From NCBI GenBank assembly GCA_012845835.1, contig JABAKD010000021.1, positions 13,394,978-13,458,977 of the forward strand: DNA of 64,000 nucleotides, written 5' to 3'. The notes beneath the pieces were generated by a model. That model worked only from the letters and a program-made list of their open reading frames with translations, was not told the DNA's origin and did not search any database. A program made the position numbers and the translations under genes. Of the stretch, positions 33,788 through 45,242 are shown piece after piece (the stretch's first letter is position 1; each line of letters begins with the position of its first letter). Origin of the DNA: Undaria pinnatifida. Taxonomy: Eukaryota > Sar > Phaeophyceae > Laminariales > Alariaceae.

Positions 33788-36700
33788 TGCTGATGCAGCG
33801 ATCGCTGCGGCTGTGCTGGCCCCGGGAAGGATGCAGCAGATCGATATCAACGACCTGCATGTTTCCCTTGCACACTCCCACGCTGCGACCTTGCGTGAGA
33901 CGGCCCGCCAGATGAGTGTAAAGGTCACGGGGGACTTGGTGCCGTGTGCTGGTTGTTCTCAGGCAGAGGCGAGGAAGATGCCTGTTCCGTGGTCGACGCG
34001 CTGCCGCGCGAAGAAACCCCTAGAGCGCCTGTTCGTCGACTTGTCGGGGAAGAAGCGTCCGCCGTCTGGTGGTTTTCAGTATCTGATGATGATTGTTGAC
34101 GACTTCTCGCGGTTTGGTTGGACTCATTTCCTGAAGAAGAAGTCCGACGTCCCCGCTGTTTTCGGGAAATTCCTGTCTGACATCCGTGCGCTGGGCACCC
34201 CGTCTGTTGTGAAGTGCGTGCGTTCGGATAACGGCACGGAGTTCACGAAGGCAGAGTTCGTGACACTGCTCGACAGCCTTCGCATCCGTCGCGAACACAC
34301 TCCCGTCAACTCTCCGAAGCACGACGGCGTGGTCGAGCGCCTTATTGGTGTGACGCTCGAGCTTGCGATGGCATCTTGTCTGGAGGCCCCTCGTCTGTTC
34401 GGTGGTGTGCCGATGCCGCCGACAGGGCCTCTCTGGGCGGAAGCGTGTGCATTCGCATCCGACGTCCTGAACATGACAGCGAGGGTGAGGGACAGGCCGG
34501 ACATGCTCTCCCCGTACCAGAAATTTTACGGCAGGGCACCGTTCCCACGGCTGCTCCCCTTCCTGAAACCTGGCCTCCACCACGTGGCGCGGACAAGCAA
34601 AGAAGGGCCGAAGGCGGAGCCTTGCTTTTATTTGAACAGCGGCAGCAACCACGGGACGGACGGATGCAAGATCCTGCTCCCGTCCGGCCACAGATCGTAC
34701 TCTCGTGATGTTACTTGGGAGCACCCGAGGGAGGCGTTCATTGGGCTGCTGCCCGCGGCATGGGGAGATGGACCCCCGGCGCCGACGCCGTCGCCGGCGG
34801 TGCCGGAACCCCTGGAAGGGGCGGAAGCATGGTTCGAGCCGCCGTCGCCACCGCCGCCAGCACCAGTGCCAGCGCCAGCTGCACCAGTGCCAGCGCCGGA
34901 TCCACCAGCGCCACCGCCGCCAGCGCCGGTGCAAGCATCAGCGTCACCGCCCCCGCCTAAACCGCCGCCGCCACCGCTCTTGTCGCCGCTACAGCCGCCA
35001 CCACCGCCGCCGCCGCCGCCGCCACTGTTGCTGACGGTGCCGATGCCGGCAGTGCAGGCCCAGCCGCAGCAGCCGACGCCATCGCGGCAGCCGTTTTCGC
35101 AACGCGCCACCCGGGAGCTGGGGTCGCATAACAACCCAGGACAGGAGGAGAGCGAGGTGCAGCGTGGGCGGACGCGAGGTGAGACCGCGCGCCATCAGGG
35201 GGGTGTGGGGCATGGGCTGCTGTCTCTGATGGCGGCGCGAGAGGGTATCGGTCACATACTCTTTCACCAAGCTCCACCGCACCAAACCCCCCCCCTGCCC
35301 ACGTGGCCGGCGAACGAGCTCTCGACGCCGAACTCGTATCGCGAAGCATGCGCCGACGAGCATTCAGGCGTCTGGCGCCAGGCGATGGGGAAGGAATACA
35401 GCGGATTAGCGGATGCGGGGAAATTTGGGGACACGTAGCAGCCAGACGGGCTCAACGTCTTTTCGGCAAAGTGAGTGTACGCATGGAAGACGAACGAGCA
35501 TGGCGACGTGATACGGGCAAAGGCGAGGCTAGTGGCAAGGGGTTTCAACCAACGTGAAGGTATTGATTTCTTTGAGACGTTTGCTCCGACGCCTGCAGCG
35601 TCCTGCATTCGTTTGTTGGGTGCCCTTGCTTGCGAGTTGAACTTGGACTTGTGTTACTTTGATGCCGAGCAAGCGTTCGTTCAGTCGAGCCTTGACGAGG
35701 ATGTTTTCATGCGCTTGCCAAAGGGCTGCGGAGAGATGTCTGGTATTATAGTGCGGTTGGACCGCAGTCTCTACGGCTTGAAGCAGGCGTCGAGATCATG
35801 GCACAACCACCTTGTCACTCACATGAAGAGCCTTGGATTTGAGCAGTGTCTTGCTGATGCATGCGTCATGCGACTGGTCGAGTCTGGCTCTGTGACCATA
35901 GTAACAGTAGTGCATGTGGATGATATCTTTGCGGTGGGAGAGAAGAGTAGGTGTGACCAGTTCTGCGATGACCTGAACCGCCTTGTCCCGATCAACAACC
36001 TGGGCGAGTTGAAGTGGTATGCGGGCTGTCGTTTTATGAGGGATTTGGAGGCTGGAACTTTGACGATCTCGCAACAAGCCTTCGCCGAAAACACCGCGAC
36101 TAAGTTTGGGGTGTGTTCTGGTAGGGCGACCCCACTCCCAACCGACCTGAAGCTCGAGAACTTTGACGAGGATGAACCCCAGGGTGACTGGCCTTTTCGC
36201 GAGCTTGTAGGCTGCTTGATGTGGCTTGCAAACCAAACCAGGCCGGACGTCGCAAACGCGGTAAGAGCGGTAGCCAGGTACTCGAACTCGCCGAAAGAGA
36301 TACACTGGAAGGCTGCGATTGGTATTTTAGAGTACGTGTTTTGTACGAGTGATTTTGGTATTACGTTTGAGAGGGGAGGTGGGCTTGAGCTGGTAGCTTT
36401 TGCGGACGCGAACTATGCCAGCAAGGCCACCGATAGGAGGTCTGTTTCGGGTGGGGCTGTGATGTGTGCGGGTGCTAGTGTATGTTGGTTTTCGAGGACA
36501 CAGAAATGCGTCACGCTTTCTACCACTGAAGCCGAGTACGTTGCACTCGCTGACACCATCAAGGAAGCAATGTTTTTGAGGTACGTGTGGTGTTTCATCT
36601 TCCCAGGTCTTAGTGCACCATGCATCACAGTTTTCGAGGATAACGAGGGGGCCAAGCACCTGGCACAGAACCCGGCGTGCACGTCGAACTCAAAGCACAT

Positions 36701-36854
36701 CGACGTGCGACATCACATTCTGAGAGAACTTGTGTTTCGGGGAGAGTTTGCCATTGTGCATGTACCGACTGCGGAACAACACACGGATTTCCTGACAAAG
36801 CCACTCAACAGAGAGGCTTTTTGCTTTCACCGGAACTTTCTGATGAATATGTGA
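33708..36854 (+). pseudogene. copia pol: GAG-pre-integrase, integrase, RT and RNase H with two in-frame stops
   Basis: One frame runs from 33708 to 36854, broken only by TAG (35436) and TGA (35472). In order: GAG-pre-integrase H...H..C.GC (L-H-V-S-L-A-H-S-H, C-A-G-C), integrase DDE residues in F-V-D-L-S-G, S-D-N-G-T-E-F and H-D-G-V-V-E-R, a proline-rich linker (about 34770-35040), RT with F-D-A-E-Q-A-F-V-Q, Y-G-L-K-Q-A-S and the catalytic V-H-V-D-D-I-F, and RNase H with F-A-D-A-N-Y-A-S, T-T-E-A-E-Y-V-A-L, E-D-N-E-G-A and S-K-H-I-D-V-R-H-H. The TGA falls where copia pol has Trp in the K-W-V-Y motif, a one-base change. All catalytic motifs are otherwise intact. Confidence 0.9.
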
Positions 36855-37947
36855 TCTGTTTTGGGACGCCAGCTGGGCAGATTTATTATTGTTTTTGTTT
36901 TAGAGTCGTTCTCAATGGTGGTACCGTCTCTGGCTGTCTGGCCTGAGCGGCTTTTCTGATAGTTCGGAAAATACATTGATCTTGATTGACTGGTTGACTG
37001 ATTGAACGAGGATTCGATAATGGAGGATTTTGATTGAGTTTCTGATTTGGCTTGTGGGGTTCAGGTTGGGTTGTGGTTTTTGAGTGATGGTTTTCGGGCA
37101 TTGAATTTACTGCCTGTTTACTGATTAAAGTAGGGAATACATCGTACGGTATTGAGATTTGTATTGAGGATCTTTCAGGTTTTGAGATTCTTGCAACGTG
37201 CAGTAGATCTGGAGTTAGTACTACTGGATAAATTTTCATCGACCTATCGACACCGAGCTGATGGCCGTCTGATTATCGAGGCCATACGCCCCTAGTTTCG
37301 GCAGCTGAGTGTCTTGGAAGATTGTTGAAGTTTGAGCCAGCATCGTTTAGGTTAAATACTGCTGTGCCAACATGCTCACCCTACGCATTCAAGCTGAGTG
37401 TTGAACGGGTTTTTCGAGACCAGGGCAGTAAAGGAATATCGTCTCTGTCTGGTTTCGGTTTTTGATTGATGGCTTTCGGGCACAGAAAATTCTGCCTGTT
37501 TACTGATGAAAGTAGTTAATGCTACTGTGCGGATACTTCTTATGCTGTTTTTGTATCGTCTCTGCCTCATGCAGCCTATGACCGTGACATCAGGAAAGCT
37601 GTATTGTTGGTTGTCAGGGAGGTGCTGAAGTTGAAGCCAGTATGGATTAGTTTTTGAATTTGAAGGAGTTGGCGTCGTCGGTAGGTATTAAATTTTGAAT
37701 TTGAACGAGTTGGGGTCGACGGCAGGTATTCAGTACGTGAATTTGGGATGTGTGATATTGAATCGGGAGGATGATTTGTGGTTTTCGGGACTGCTATGAG
37801 GTGTGACCATGATATGATATTGTGATGCTTTGTTGCCATACTGTTCACCATGCAGGAAAGATATTAGTTGATGGGACTGTACACCTGTTTGGTACGCATA
37901 CTGCGGACGTGTGGTGTCGCACGGTATCGATTGCAAAGCAGGGAGGA
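36855..37947 (+). other. Noncoding 3' region of the copia element
   Basis: About 1.1 kb without an ORF. A segment around 37080-37145 (GATGGTTTTCGGGCA, CTGCCTGTTTACTGATTAAA) is repeated at about 37465-37520. GCAGGGAGGA directly before the 3' LTR is the polypurine tract. Confidence 0.6.
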
Positions 37948-38204
37948 TGTTGATTGTGCTTGTACTCGATACAGCAGGTACGATGACGGTTACATATATT
38001 AGGGAGTTCATATACTTGGTGAGGCTTTATTGAAATAGAATGCGTGCCAGTTCTATCCGATCGTCTGTCGCGTGCTCTCTGCTCGACACTTCGAAGTCCT
38101 ATAATATATACATATGTGGTTTATGTCTACAGCTGGAGAATAACAGCACTTGGAGCTCGTCTGTCTGCGCAAGCACCTGTCTGGCGCCTGGGGTCGTATC
38201 AACA
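37948..38204 (+). repeat. 3' LTR of the CAA-tract copia element
   Basis: 257 bases, TGTTGATTGTG to GTATCAACA, then CAA repeats resume at once. Confidence 0.9.
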
Positions 38205-38234
38205 CAACAACAACAACAACAACAACAAAAACAA

Positions 38235-38312
<78 letters not shown>

Positions 38313-38319
38313 AAAACAA

Positions 38320-38350
<31 letters not shown>

Positions 38351-38351
38351 C

Positions 38352-38398
<47 letters not shown>

Positions 38399-38415
38399 AA
38401 CAACAACGATAACAA
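38205..38415 (+). repeat. CAA microsatellite, right of the copia insertion
   Basis: About 210 bases of CAA units with a few CAAAAA, CCA, TAA and CGA interruptions. Long poly-Gln, poly-Asn and poly-Thr frames here are products of the repeat. Confidence 0.92.
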
Positions 38416-38891
38416 CAACTTGCAGGTGTGTTTGCCCTTTCACTTGAATTTTACTCGCGATATAGTCTAACATACTGCTGTGTGGTGCCCACATCGTGCT
38501 CGCGTACTCTCTAGCTCGTACAACACGTACAGAGAGCAGAAGAACACGAAGAGTGTTAGCCGTACGTAGATGGAGGGGGGCAGCATCACCCACATTCGGA
38601 GTCGTACGTGTGATCTCTTTTCTGAGAGTAAGAGAGTTGAAAATCTAAATCCACGAGATTTCAAAAGCAGAAGCGATAAGATTGAATATCAAAGTATAGA
38701 CCTTGCCGCTAACAAAGGATCTCTATAACTTGTCTCTAATTTTTTTTCATTATCTCTACTATCATTCAGGAGAAAACATTTTGAGGACGTCAGCCGTGAG
38801 TTCGACGAATTTCAGGTCGTCAATTCTCATCTTTGCAAGCTGCATTGTTGGTGCTTGCAATATAATAGGAGTATTATGTAACACGAAAATA
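38416..38891. repeat. R2 tail and fragment of a third repeat family
   Basis: From 38780, GAGGACGTCAGCCGTGAGTT and CTCATCTTTGCAAGCTGC recur at 44440-44600 and 44785-44820. The stretch before has no recognised content. Confidence 0.35.
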
Positions 38892-39380
38892 CACTCCTAC
38901 CTCCAGCTGTGAGATCGAAGATTTCGTCGAAACTCATCTTTGCAAGCTTTGTATGATACTCCGATCGCGCGTATTACGAGTTGTGTGTCCTCATTTTAGA
39001 ATACAGGTCGGTGACTCCCCTTACAACTAGAGTGTAGCTATCAGGGTCAACAGGGTGATGTTAGTCAGTCTGTGCGCGGAAACTAGAAAAACCCGTTTCT
39101 GAGGAGGACCAAATTTAACAGCTGTGTGTGGAGGGGAATGTATCCGTTTATCAAGTGAATCCTGTAAGTCGAACAACCGGTGAGGGGGGGGCGGAGTTTT
39201 GAAGGACGTGGGGGCCTGGTTTTGATCAAAAGCGAGCGGGGTTGGAGGGGGGGGGGAAGGGGCGGGAGGGGGGGGGGGGGGGGGGGGGGGACGCGCAGGC
39301 AATTTGTGCGTGGAAGCTATAAACCCTTTCAAGGGAATAAATCTGACGGTTTTGGAAAAAAAAAAAGTGAAAAAAGCAAT
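38892..39380 (+). mobile_element. CACTCC-family copy with a long G run
   Basis: It starts TA|CACTCC (38890-38897), with TACCTCC inserted, then GAGATCGAAGATTTCGTCGA, GTGTCCTCATTTTAGAATAC and GGGGGCCTGGTTTTGATC. It holds a G run of more than 25 bases near 39265-39290 and then the GTGCGTGGAAGCTATAAACC module. No right inverted repeat is visible. Confidence 0.6.
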
Positions 39381-40724
39381 ATATATTCTAGTCTACAAGG
39401 GTGAATTATAATTGGGAGGGGTCCTCTTTTTTGTCCACTATCATGGTGAGTGTTGGTAATTATACTTTAGGTGGGGAATTTGAGCTAGATCTAACATCGT
39501 ATGTGCTTTAAAAAATTGTTACTACTACTGCTCCATCATATGTACAAGGGCTGCTTCGCAAATTTCAAATTCAAATTGTTTGCAGCCGTCAACGGCAATT
39601 CCCTCTCAACAGCCAGCAATTGGCCAACTTCAAAAAAAAGTACAAAAAAGAAGTTGCTGAAAAAGCAAAATAAACGAATTAAAAATATCAGAGAGCAAGC
39701 AGTAAAGATCAGAGAATGAGAGCTAAAAAGTAAGTAAGAATGAGACTAGGGAAAGCAAGGAAGGCAAGGAACTTAAGGACGGTTCTTTTTCCCAGCAACT
39801 AATTTTCTTTTCGGCAATCACGGGCTGAGAAGGGCTGAGAGGGGAGAGGATATGCCGAGCGAGACGTCCGAGGGGGGCGAGGTCTAGGCTGTACTTTCCA
39901 GTCCTGCAGGGTCGTGGCCGCGTCTGTTTTCTCAACCACTCAAGATTGTAAATTATTCTTTCCTCCCACAGAGAATTTTGTTGCACATTATCACTCCAGA
40001 TCAAAGCACTTGTCACCCCCTCGCGCGCGTTACAGGGCGCGCAGCGGGTGGGCACCCCATCGTCAGGGTAGATTGTTCCCCTCCCCAAGCTGCCAAAGAA
40101 TAGGATGAGCTGAATCGATGGTCTCTTGCCCAGTAACGAGGCTGTTACAAACCCAACAAAATTTCACCAGTCGTACAAACAGTAGTTGTTGTTGTTGTCT
40201 CACATTAACTCCATGCCAAACATCTACCAGGTAGAGTCTATCGTCAAACAAAGGTGCTGGAGCCATGGGAAGATTGGAAAAACCAAATAAAGTCAAAATT
40301 TTTCCGGGAAATACTACACTTTCCCGCCTAAGAACGCACGATACGAAGAAGAAGGCGCACAAGTGAAATTATCAAATGTGCAAACTGAACTCACATGAAT
40401 GGCGTCGGGTATCCACTCGACTACGGCATAAGAGTTCCCCCGTTCCCACAACAAACCAAGTCGCGGCTACAAACTACAGCGGTTGGGCTGCCTGTACCGT
40501 ACGAACCGCACGGTACTCGTGAGTATAGACCAACGCGTCTGCTGTCTGGAATGTTGTCAGAGTGACGACCAGCAGGTATGCAGTAAAAAAAGAGCAATCA
40601 AACCAAAAACCAACTTACAAATATCAACGATCGCCCCGTCTTCTCGGGTTATCTGACAGGTTGAGCAAAGGTACGACACCCGTGCCTGAAAATTGAAATT
40701 AAACAACTTCTTGACACAAAATAC
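39381..40724. other. Region without a recognisable gene
   Basis: Mixed AT-rich then balanced sequence. Short ORFs only, no domain, no RNA gene seen. It includes the left flank CAAAATAC of the hAT element at 40725. Confidence 0.3.
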
Positions 40725-41806
40725 CAGGGTTCAAGTCGGGATATATCCCGACGACAAAATCCCACCGTAGTAGGCGGGATCTTTGATACCGGCATATTCC
40801 GGCATATTTAGGTGGTCCCGGATACCGTCGAGAGCTGTACCAGAAAAAACCCAGTCAGTCCCGGTTACGTTTAAAATATTAAGGCAAATGGCACTAGGGC
40901 CTGGATGAACCCACGTGATTTTCGAGTCCCGGTTACCGCCCAAAGGGTACCGGCATATTTCAATCCCGACAGAAAAATACCGTTTTTTTTCAAGTACCGG
41001 ATACCGCCCGAAAAGTACCGGCATATTGCAATCCCGGCACAAAAGTACTGGTATAATGGATTGCCGGGATTTCGTGCACCTTTTCTCTGGCCGAGTGGTC
41101 TTGGAGATAGTTTGTATCTCCATAATAACATCTTAAATGCGGGGTTCGTTTCCTTTCAACCAGGTTTCATCTTTTCTTTCGAGTGTTTTTTTTCATTCTT
41201 CTGCATGCAGATTTTTTTTTCTTTTTCGGTGCTGTGAGGTCCATTTGTTTTATTTAGATTTTTTTTTGGTACGGAGCGGCCTTTTCGGCAGAACCATTTT
41301 TTATTGGGTAGACGGCAGCCGTGCAGACCAACACCAGCCACATGCCTACACCTCCTAGCGTGTGCGGTCCAGCAGAACAATGAGCGCTTCGGATGGGAAC
41401 CCCAGTGCTGAAGGTAGTGCAGAGGCCTCGTCGGACAAGGTGTCTGTGCCTGGTTCGGGTGCAACCGTCCCCCACTGATGACCCGGCGAAGCCAACCGTT
41501 CTACTACCGGTCAGGCTAGCTAGCTGGTTTACTTCATTCGCATCTATTTCCGGCATTTTGCATTCCCGGCGCAAAAGCGCCGGCACATTTTGCTGTACCG
41601 GGTACCACCGAGGGCGGTCCTGGCATGTTGCTTTCCCGGTGAAAATGTACCAGCATACATATATACATTGTCCCGGATACCGCGAACTTCGAAGGCGGTA
41701 CACCGTAAAAAAACTTAGTCCGGGCAGCTCGGCCAAAGTATCCCGGCACATTGCATTCCCTTCCCGTTGCGACCCGACATTGTAGCCCGTCCCGACCTCA
41801 ACCCTG
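40725..41806. mobile_element. Non-autonomous hAT element, 1082 bases
   Basis: Left end CAGGGTTCAAGTCGGGA and right end in reverse complement CAGGGTTGAGGTCGGGA are imperfect inverted repeats with the CAGGG start typical of hAT. Subterminal words CCGGCATATTGCAATCCCGG and CCCGGATACCG recur at both ends (40740-41060 and 41550-41760). The flanks CAAAATAC and AAAATTTC agree at five of eight positions, an aged 8-base duplication. No transposase frame is present. Confidence 0.7.
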
Positions 41807-41813
41807 AAAATTT

Positions 41814-44406
41814 CAGCGATGTTCACGGAGTAAGATCCGCACCGCGATGCGTTTTTTTTGTTTTTAGAATCTGACGGAGCGGAGCGGAGCGCATATTCGC
41901 TCTAGCCAAAAGTTGTGGATTGTCACGGTGCGGATTTCCGTCCATAAAAAATCCACGGATTACGACGGAACGGATATCTGTATGTTCATGAATGTCACAG
42001 AGCGGAGCGGATTTTTTAATTTGTCACGGAGCGGACCGCAGCGGATATTCGCTCACAGAAAAAGTCACGGATTTTGACGGAGCGGATATCCGTCATCGAG
42101 ATTTGCGCGGATTATTGCGGAGTGGATATCCGTCAGACGGATTTTTTCACGGAGCGGATTGTCCACTCCGCCGAGCAAACCGTACAAATCCGCTGCGTTT
42201 CTCCACGCAAAACCGTGTCCATGAATCCGTAATATTGGACGGTTATCCGCGGATGTTGACCGGATTTCTCCTCAAATCAGAAACTACGGAAAGACACGTT
42301 GTTCTCGGAGTTATACATGGCGGAGGGGGGTGGCTACGAGCAGGGAATGAATCGCGCGCACGAACGCGTCGGGTCCCTTTCATAAGAAAGGATGTCTGAA
42401 AGAAACACTTGGATTAGGAGAGGGGTGAAAAAGAAATAGAACAGAGTGACCAGAGTTGGTACAGCAGGCGCGCAAAAGCAGGAACTCCGCGCATATCTCT
42501 GGAAAATAGGTAAGTACGTAAGTACTCCTACAATGTACCAGATACTTCACCAATTCCATCGCCGCGACAACAACAAAATACAGGAAAATAAGACATAGAA
42601 AACAGAGAAAGAAAAACAGCAGGAGTGGAACATGGAGACACTTTTCTCAGCAGCAACAGCGGTACATGGTGAGACCACCGAAGTACCGAAAATGCGAAAA
42701 TTCGAAAATTCGAAAATTCAGCCCGGGCGAAAGAAGGGAAAAACGGAAAAAATAGGGATACAGATCAACTCAATGGCAGTGAAAGATGAGCGCCTGCACC
42801 CGTCTGCTCCAACCCTACCGCTCGCCACTCGCTACTCATGGAGTTCGATTACGACATCCTTCCCGGCCTCTGCGGCCTGCACCTCGACCACTTTAGCCTT
42901 TGCTTTCTCCTGCTCTTGAGAGATTTTTTCGATCAAATCTCCAAGCTTCTTAACCTCCGGCATGAGATCCGGGTTAGTCCTGAGGAACATCAGTTTCTCA
43001 ACGCGGTCGGGTGTCGTACGGCGACGAAGGCTAGGATGCACCAACCCCAGCTGTGAGAACTCCCTCTCCGACTGGCAGCTTGTGTTGTCGATGCGAAGGT
43101 ACACGCGGGCAAGCACGGATAAGATGGGAAATTGCGCCGCTGCCATGACGTTTCTGTGGGGATCAAGCCGCGGGCTTCCAGCATCACGCCAGTAGCCCAA
43201 CACGTCGAAGTCCTTATTGTTCGCTACGGCGGGTAGGTGCTCGTACCCCTCCACGTCGTTGCTCATGTGAATCTGTATGGTCGGTCGTGCAGTGCCGCCC
43301 GCCGTCCGCACAGCTGCCGCTGCTGCTTCTTCAAGCCGGCGCTGGCGCCTGTCGTAAGCATTGCCGGCCACGGCACGCCGTTTCGCCGGAGGGGGATCGG
43401 TGGAAGCCGTTGTCACGGGAGCAGCGGACTCCAAGCCGCGGTGGCGATGTCTTCCAGCGAATTCTGCACTTGTTCTAGTGCCGCGCTGGCTTGTCCTTGG
43501 GTTACGACGCCCCTACAGGTGTGGCTCTCGAACGTCTTGGTGCGGGGGTCGAAAAAAAAGGCCAAGAACTCCACGTCGGAAGTCGGGATGACGATCTTGC
43601 TCCCCTCGAACTCAGCGGCGATGGTCGTGAGCGCTGTCCTGACGACTTCCGTGAGCTCCCACGTTTGCACCACCGGGCCTGGTTCCACCTTGGGCCCGTG
43701 TTTTCTCCTGCTGGGCCAGACAATCGTCTCGATCTCGCGGACTCTCTCAGCATAGCACCGACGCCGTGGCAGAGGTAGATTGCGCGGCTGAGCAGTCCCT
43801 CGGCACCGCCCTGGATCTTTGTAACCACTATCTTCAGCGGCTCCAGTACGCAACAGAGCTCATTGAGCACCTTCCATTTCTCGGGCGAGAGACCGCGATG
43901 GGTCATGTCAGGACGCGTTTTGAGAAACTCGACCACAACTTCCTCGAGGATACCCGCTATTCAGAGCAATTGTTCAAGGCCCAAAACCCGTGACATTCAC
44001 AAGGTTTAATCCGTCACTGTACCACGGATTGGTCACGGATCATCTACGGAGCAGACCAATTCGCTCCGTAAATAATCCGTTACTGACGGATCTGGTCACT
44101 GGAAAGAAACATCATACGGAGCTGTGCGAATTTTATTTTGTTGTGACGAAGCGAATATCCGCGCTCTCTCCAAATCACGGATTTTTGCGGAGCGGATTTC
44201 TGCCTTGAAAAAGTTTGACAGAGCGGAGCGGGTTTCCAGAATTCGTCACGGAGCAAAGCGGAGCGGATATCCGCCCCTGACTTACTTCACCGATCTGGAA
44301 GGATCGGTTATCCGTTGTCTAGTTTTGTTACGGAGCGGTGCGGTTTGTCAATCCGCTCCGTAAATATTCGCTCCGCGGACTTTTTTTCACTCCGTGGACA
44401 TCCCTG
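41814..44406 (-). mobile_element. hAT transposon with perfect 8-base target duplication
   Basis: Left end CAGCGATGTTCACGGAGTAA pairs with the reverse complement of the right end, CAGGGATGTCCACGGAGTGA (17 of 20). GAAAATTT flanks both sides (41806-41813, 44407-44414). Subterminal arrays of GGAGCGGATATCCG-type words fill 41860-42270 and 44130-44400. Between them lies a broken transposase on the minus strand. The element is complete at its ends but cannot make its own enzyme. Confidence 0.92.
42832..43963 (-). pseudogene. hAT transposase, C-terminal part, frameshifted
   Basis: Three minus frames join. 43963 to about 43730 gives E-F-L-K-T-R-P-D-M and E-K-W-K-V-L-N-E-L-C-C-V-L-E-P-L (the pre-dimerisation helices). 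About 43770-43413 continues with W-E-L-T-E-V-V-R-T-A-L and F-L-A-F-F-F-D-P-R-T-K. 43434-42832 holds the hAT dimerisation domain: Y-W-R, F-P-I-L-S-V-L-A-R-V-Y-L, S-C-Q-S-E-R-E-F-S-Q-L-G and R-V-E-K-L-M-F-L-R-T-N-P. The BED zinc finger and first catalytic Asp region are absent. Two frameshifts and the missing N-terminus mean no activity. Confidence 0.85.
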
Positions 44407-44414
44407 GAAAATTT

Positions 44415-44835
44415 CGGGCGGTCGTTCCCCATGAAGGGTATACAACTCTACCAACCCTACAAAAATCAGAGACGTCAAGCAGTAGCATTATTGGTAGTGA
44501 TGTGTTGTCGTGCCTCATTTTTTCAAAATATGTCAAGGGCGTCAGTCGTGAGCTCGACCAAGTTTGGGTCAGCACTCATCTTTGCAATGTGCGTTGTTGG
44601 TACTTCTAATATACATGAGGGTGGTTTTTTTCTTCATGGGAGGGGTAACATTTTTTTTTTGTGAAAGAAAAAAAAATAGGCTAATATGTATAGTCTAGTC
44701 TATATAGTCTAGTCTGCATATATATTTTGTTTTTCTCCACTATTGATTGATGCCATTAGTATTGACATGAAAAAAAATTAGGACGTCAGCCGTGAGTTCG
44801 ACGAATTTCGGGTCAATATTTAATCCGTATCGTCT
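44415..44835. repeat. Fragments of a third interspersed family
   Basis: GGGCGTCAGTCGTGAGCTCG and CTCATCTTTGCAATGTGC at 44527-44595 match 38780-38860, and AGGACGTCAGCCGTGAGTTC appears again at 44784. AGTCTAGTCTATATAGTCTA at about 44692 is a short tandem. No gene. Confidence 0.4.
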
Positions 44836-45242
44836 TAAGTTATGGGCCTTCCAATGGCCGTCACAAGATAGCGTAAAACTGCCCCAACACATTCACCAAG
44901 TTGCGTTCTCTCCCTAGTGCCATTTGATGATGCACTTGATATCCTCTATGAGCCCAATGCCGTCTTTAGTCAGTTTCTAGGGGTATGCTAGTATGATGTT
45001 TTTCTTTCTCATTTCCTCTCTTTTTTTCATCTTCTTCTTGTCTTTATTTTTCTTGCTTTTTTGGTCTTCTTTGGTTTTCCTTCCTTTCTTTTTCGTTTGT
45101 TTTTTTTCGCTTTCTTCTCTTATCTTTCCTTTCCTTTCTCCACTTGTTTGTTCTTTGTTTCTTTATTCCCAATTAACCTGCGTCTGTCGTGCGTATGCGT
45201 AGTAAAATATACAACGTGTAATATATTCTAAAAATTAAAATA
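44836..45242 (+). repeat. R2 family copy, left part
   Basis: GGCCTTCCAATGGCCGTCAC, the following 130 bases and a pyrimidine tract align in order with 32103-32730. The copy is interrupted at 45243 by a CACTCC-family element and resumes at about 45707 (TAGACTTTCTTGGGTGGCAA) to about 45830. Confidence 0.6.

Larger units (their letters stand above)
33071..38204 (+). mobile_element. Ty1/copia LTR retrotransposon inserted in a CAA tract
   Basis: The element of 5134 bases is bounded by 257-base LTRs starting TGTTGAT and ending ATCAACA, a perfect 7-base terminal inverted repeat. The LTRs differ at about six sites, so it is fairly young. It is flanked by AAACA (33066-33070) and CAACA (38205-38209), a near match at target-duplication length inside a CAA tract. 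It retains integrase, RT and RNase H but has lost the Gag C-terminus and protease, and two stop codons interrupt pol. Confidence 0.9.

Noticed and set aside
34020..35363. Several 100-300-residue minus and alternative-frame ORFs rich in Arg, Gly or Ala
   Set aside because: They are shadows of the GC-rich copia integrase and proline linker frame on the + strand.
38040..38470. Long ORFs of poly-Gln, poly-Asn, poly-Thr and poly-Val on both strands
   Set aside because: They are the six readings of a CAA microsatellite; the start codons come from the LTR.
41254..41826. 190-residue minus ORF across the small hAT element
   Set aside because: It crosses both the subterminal repeat array and the element end; no motif.
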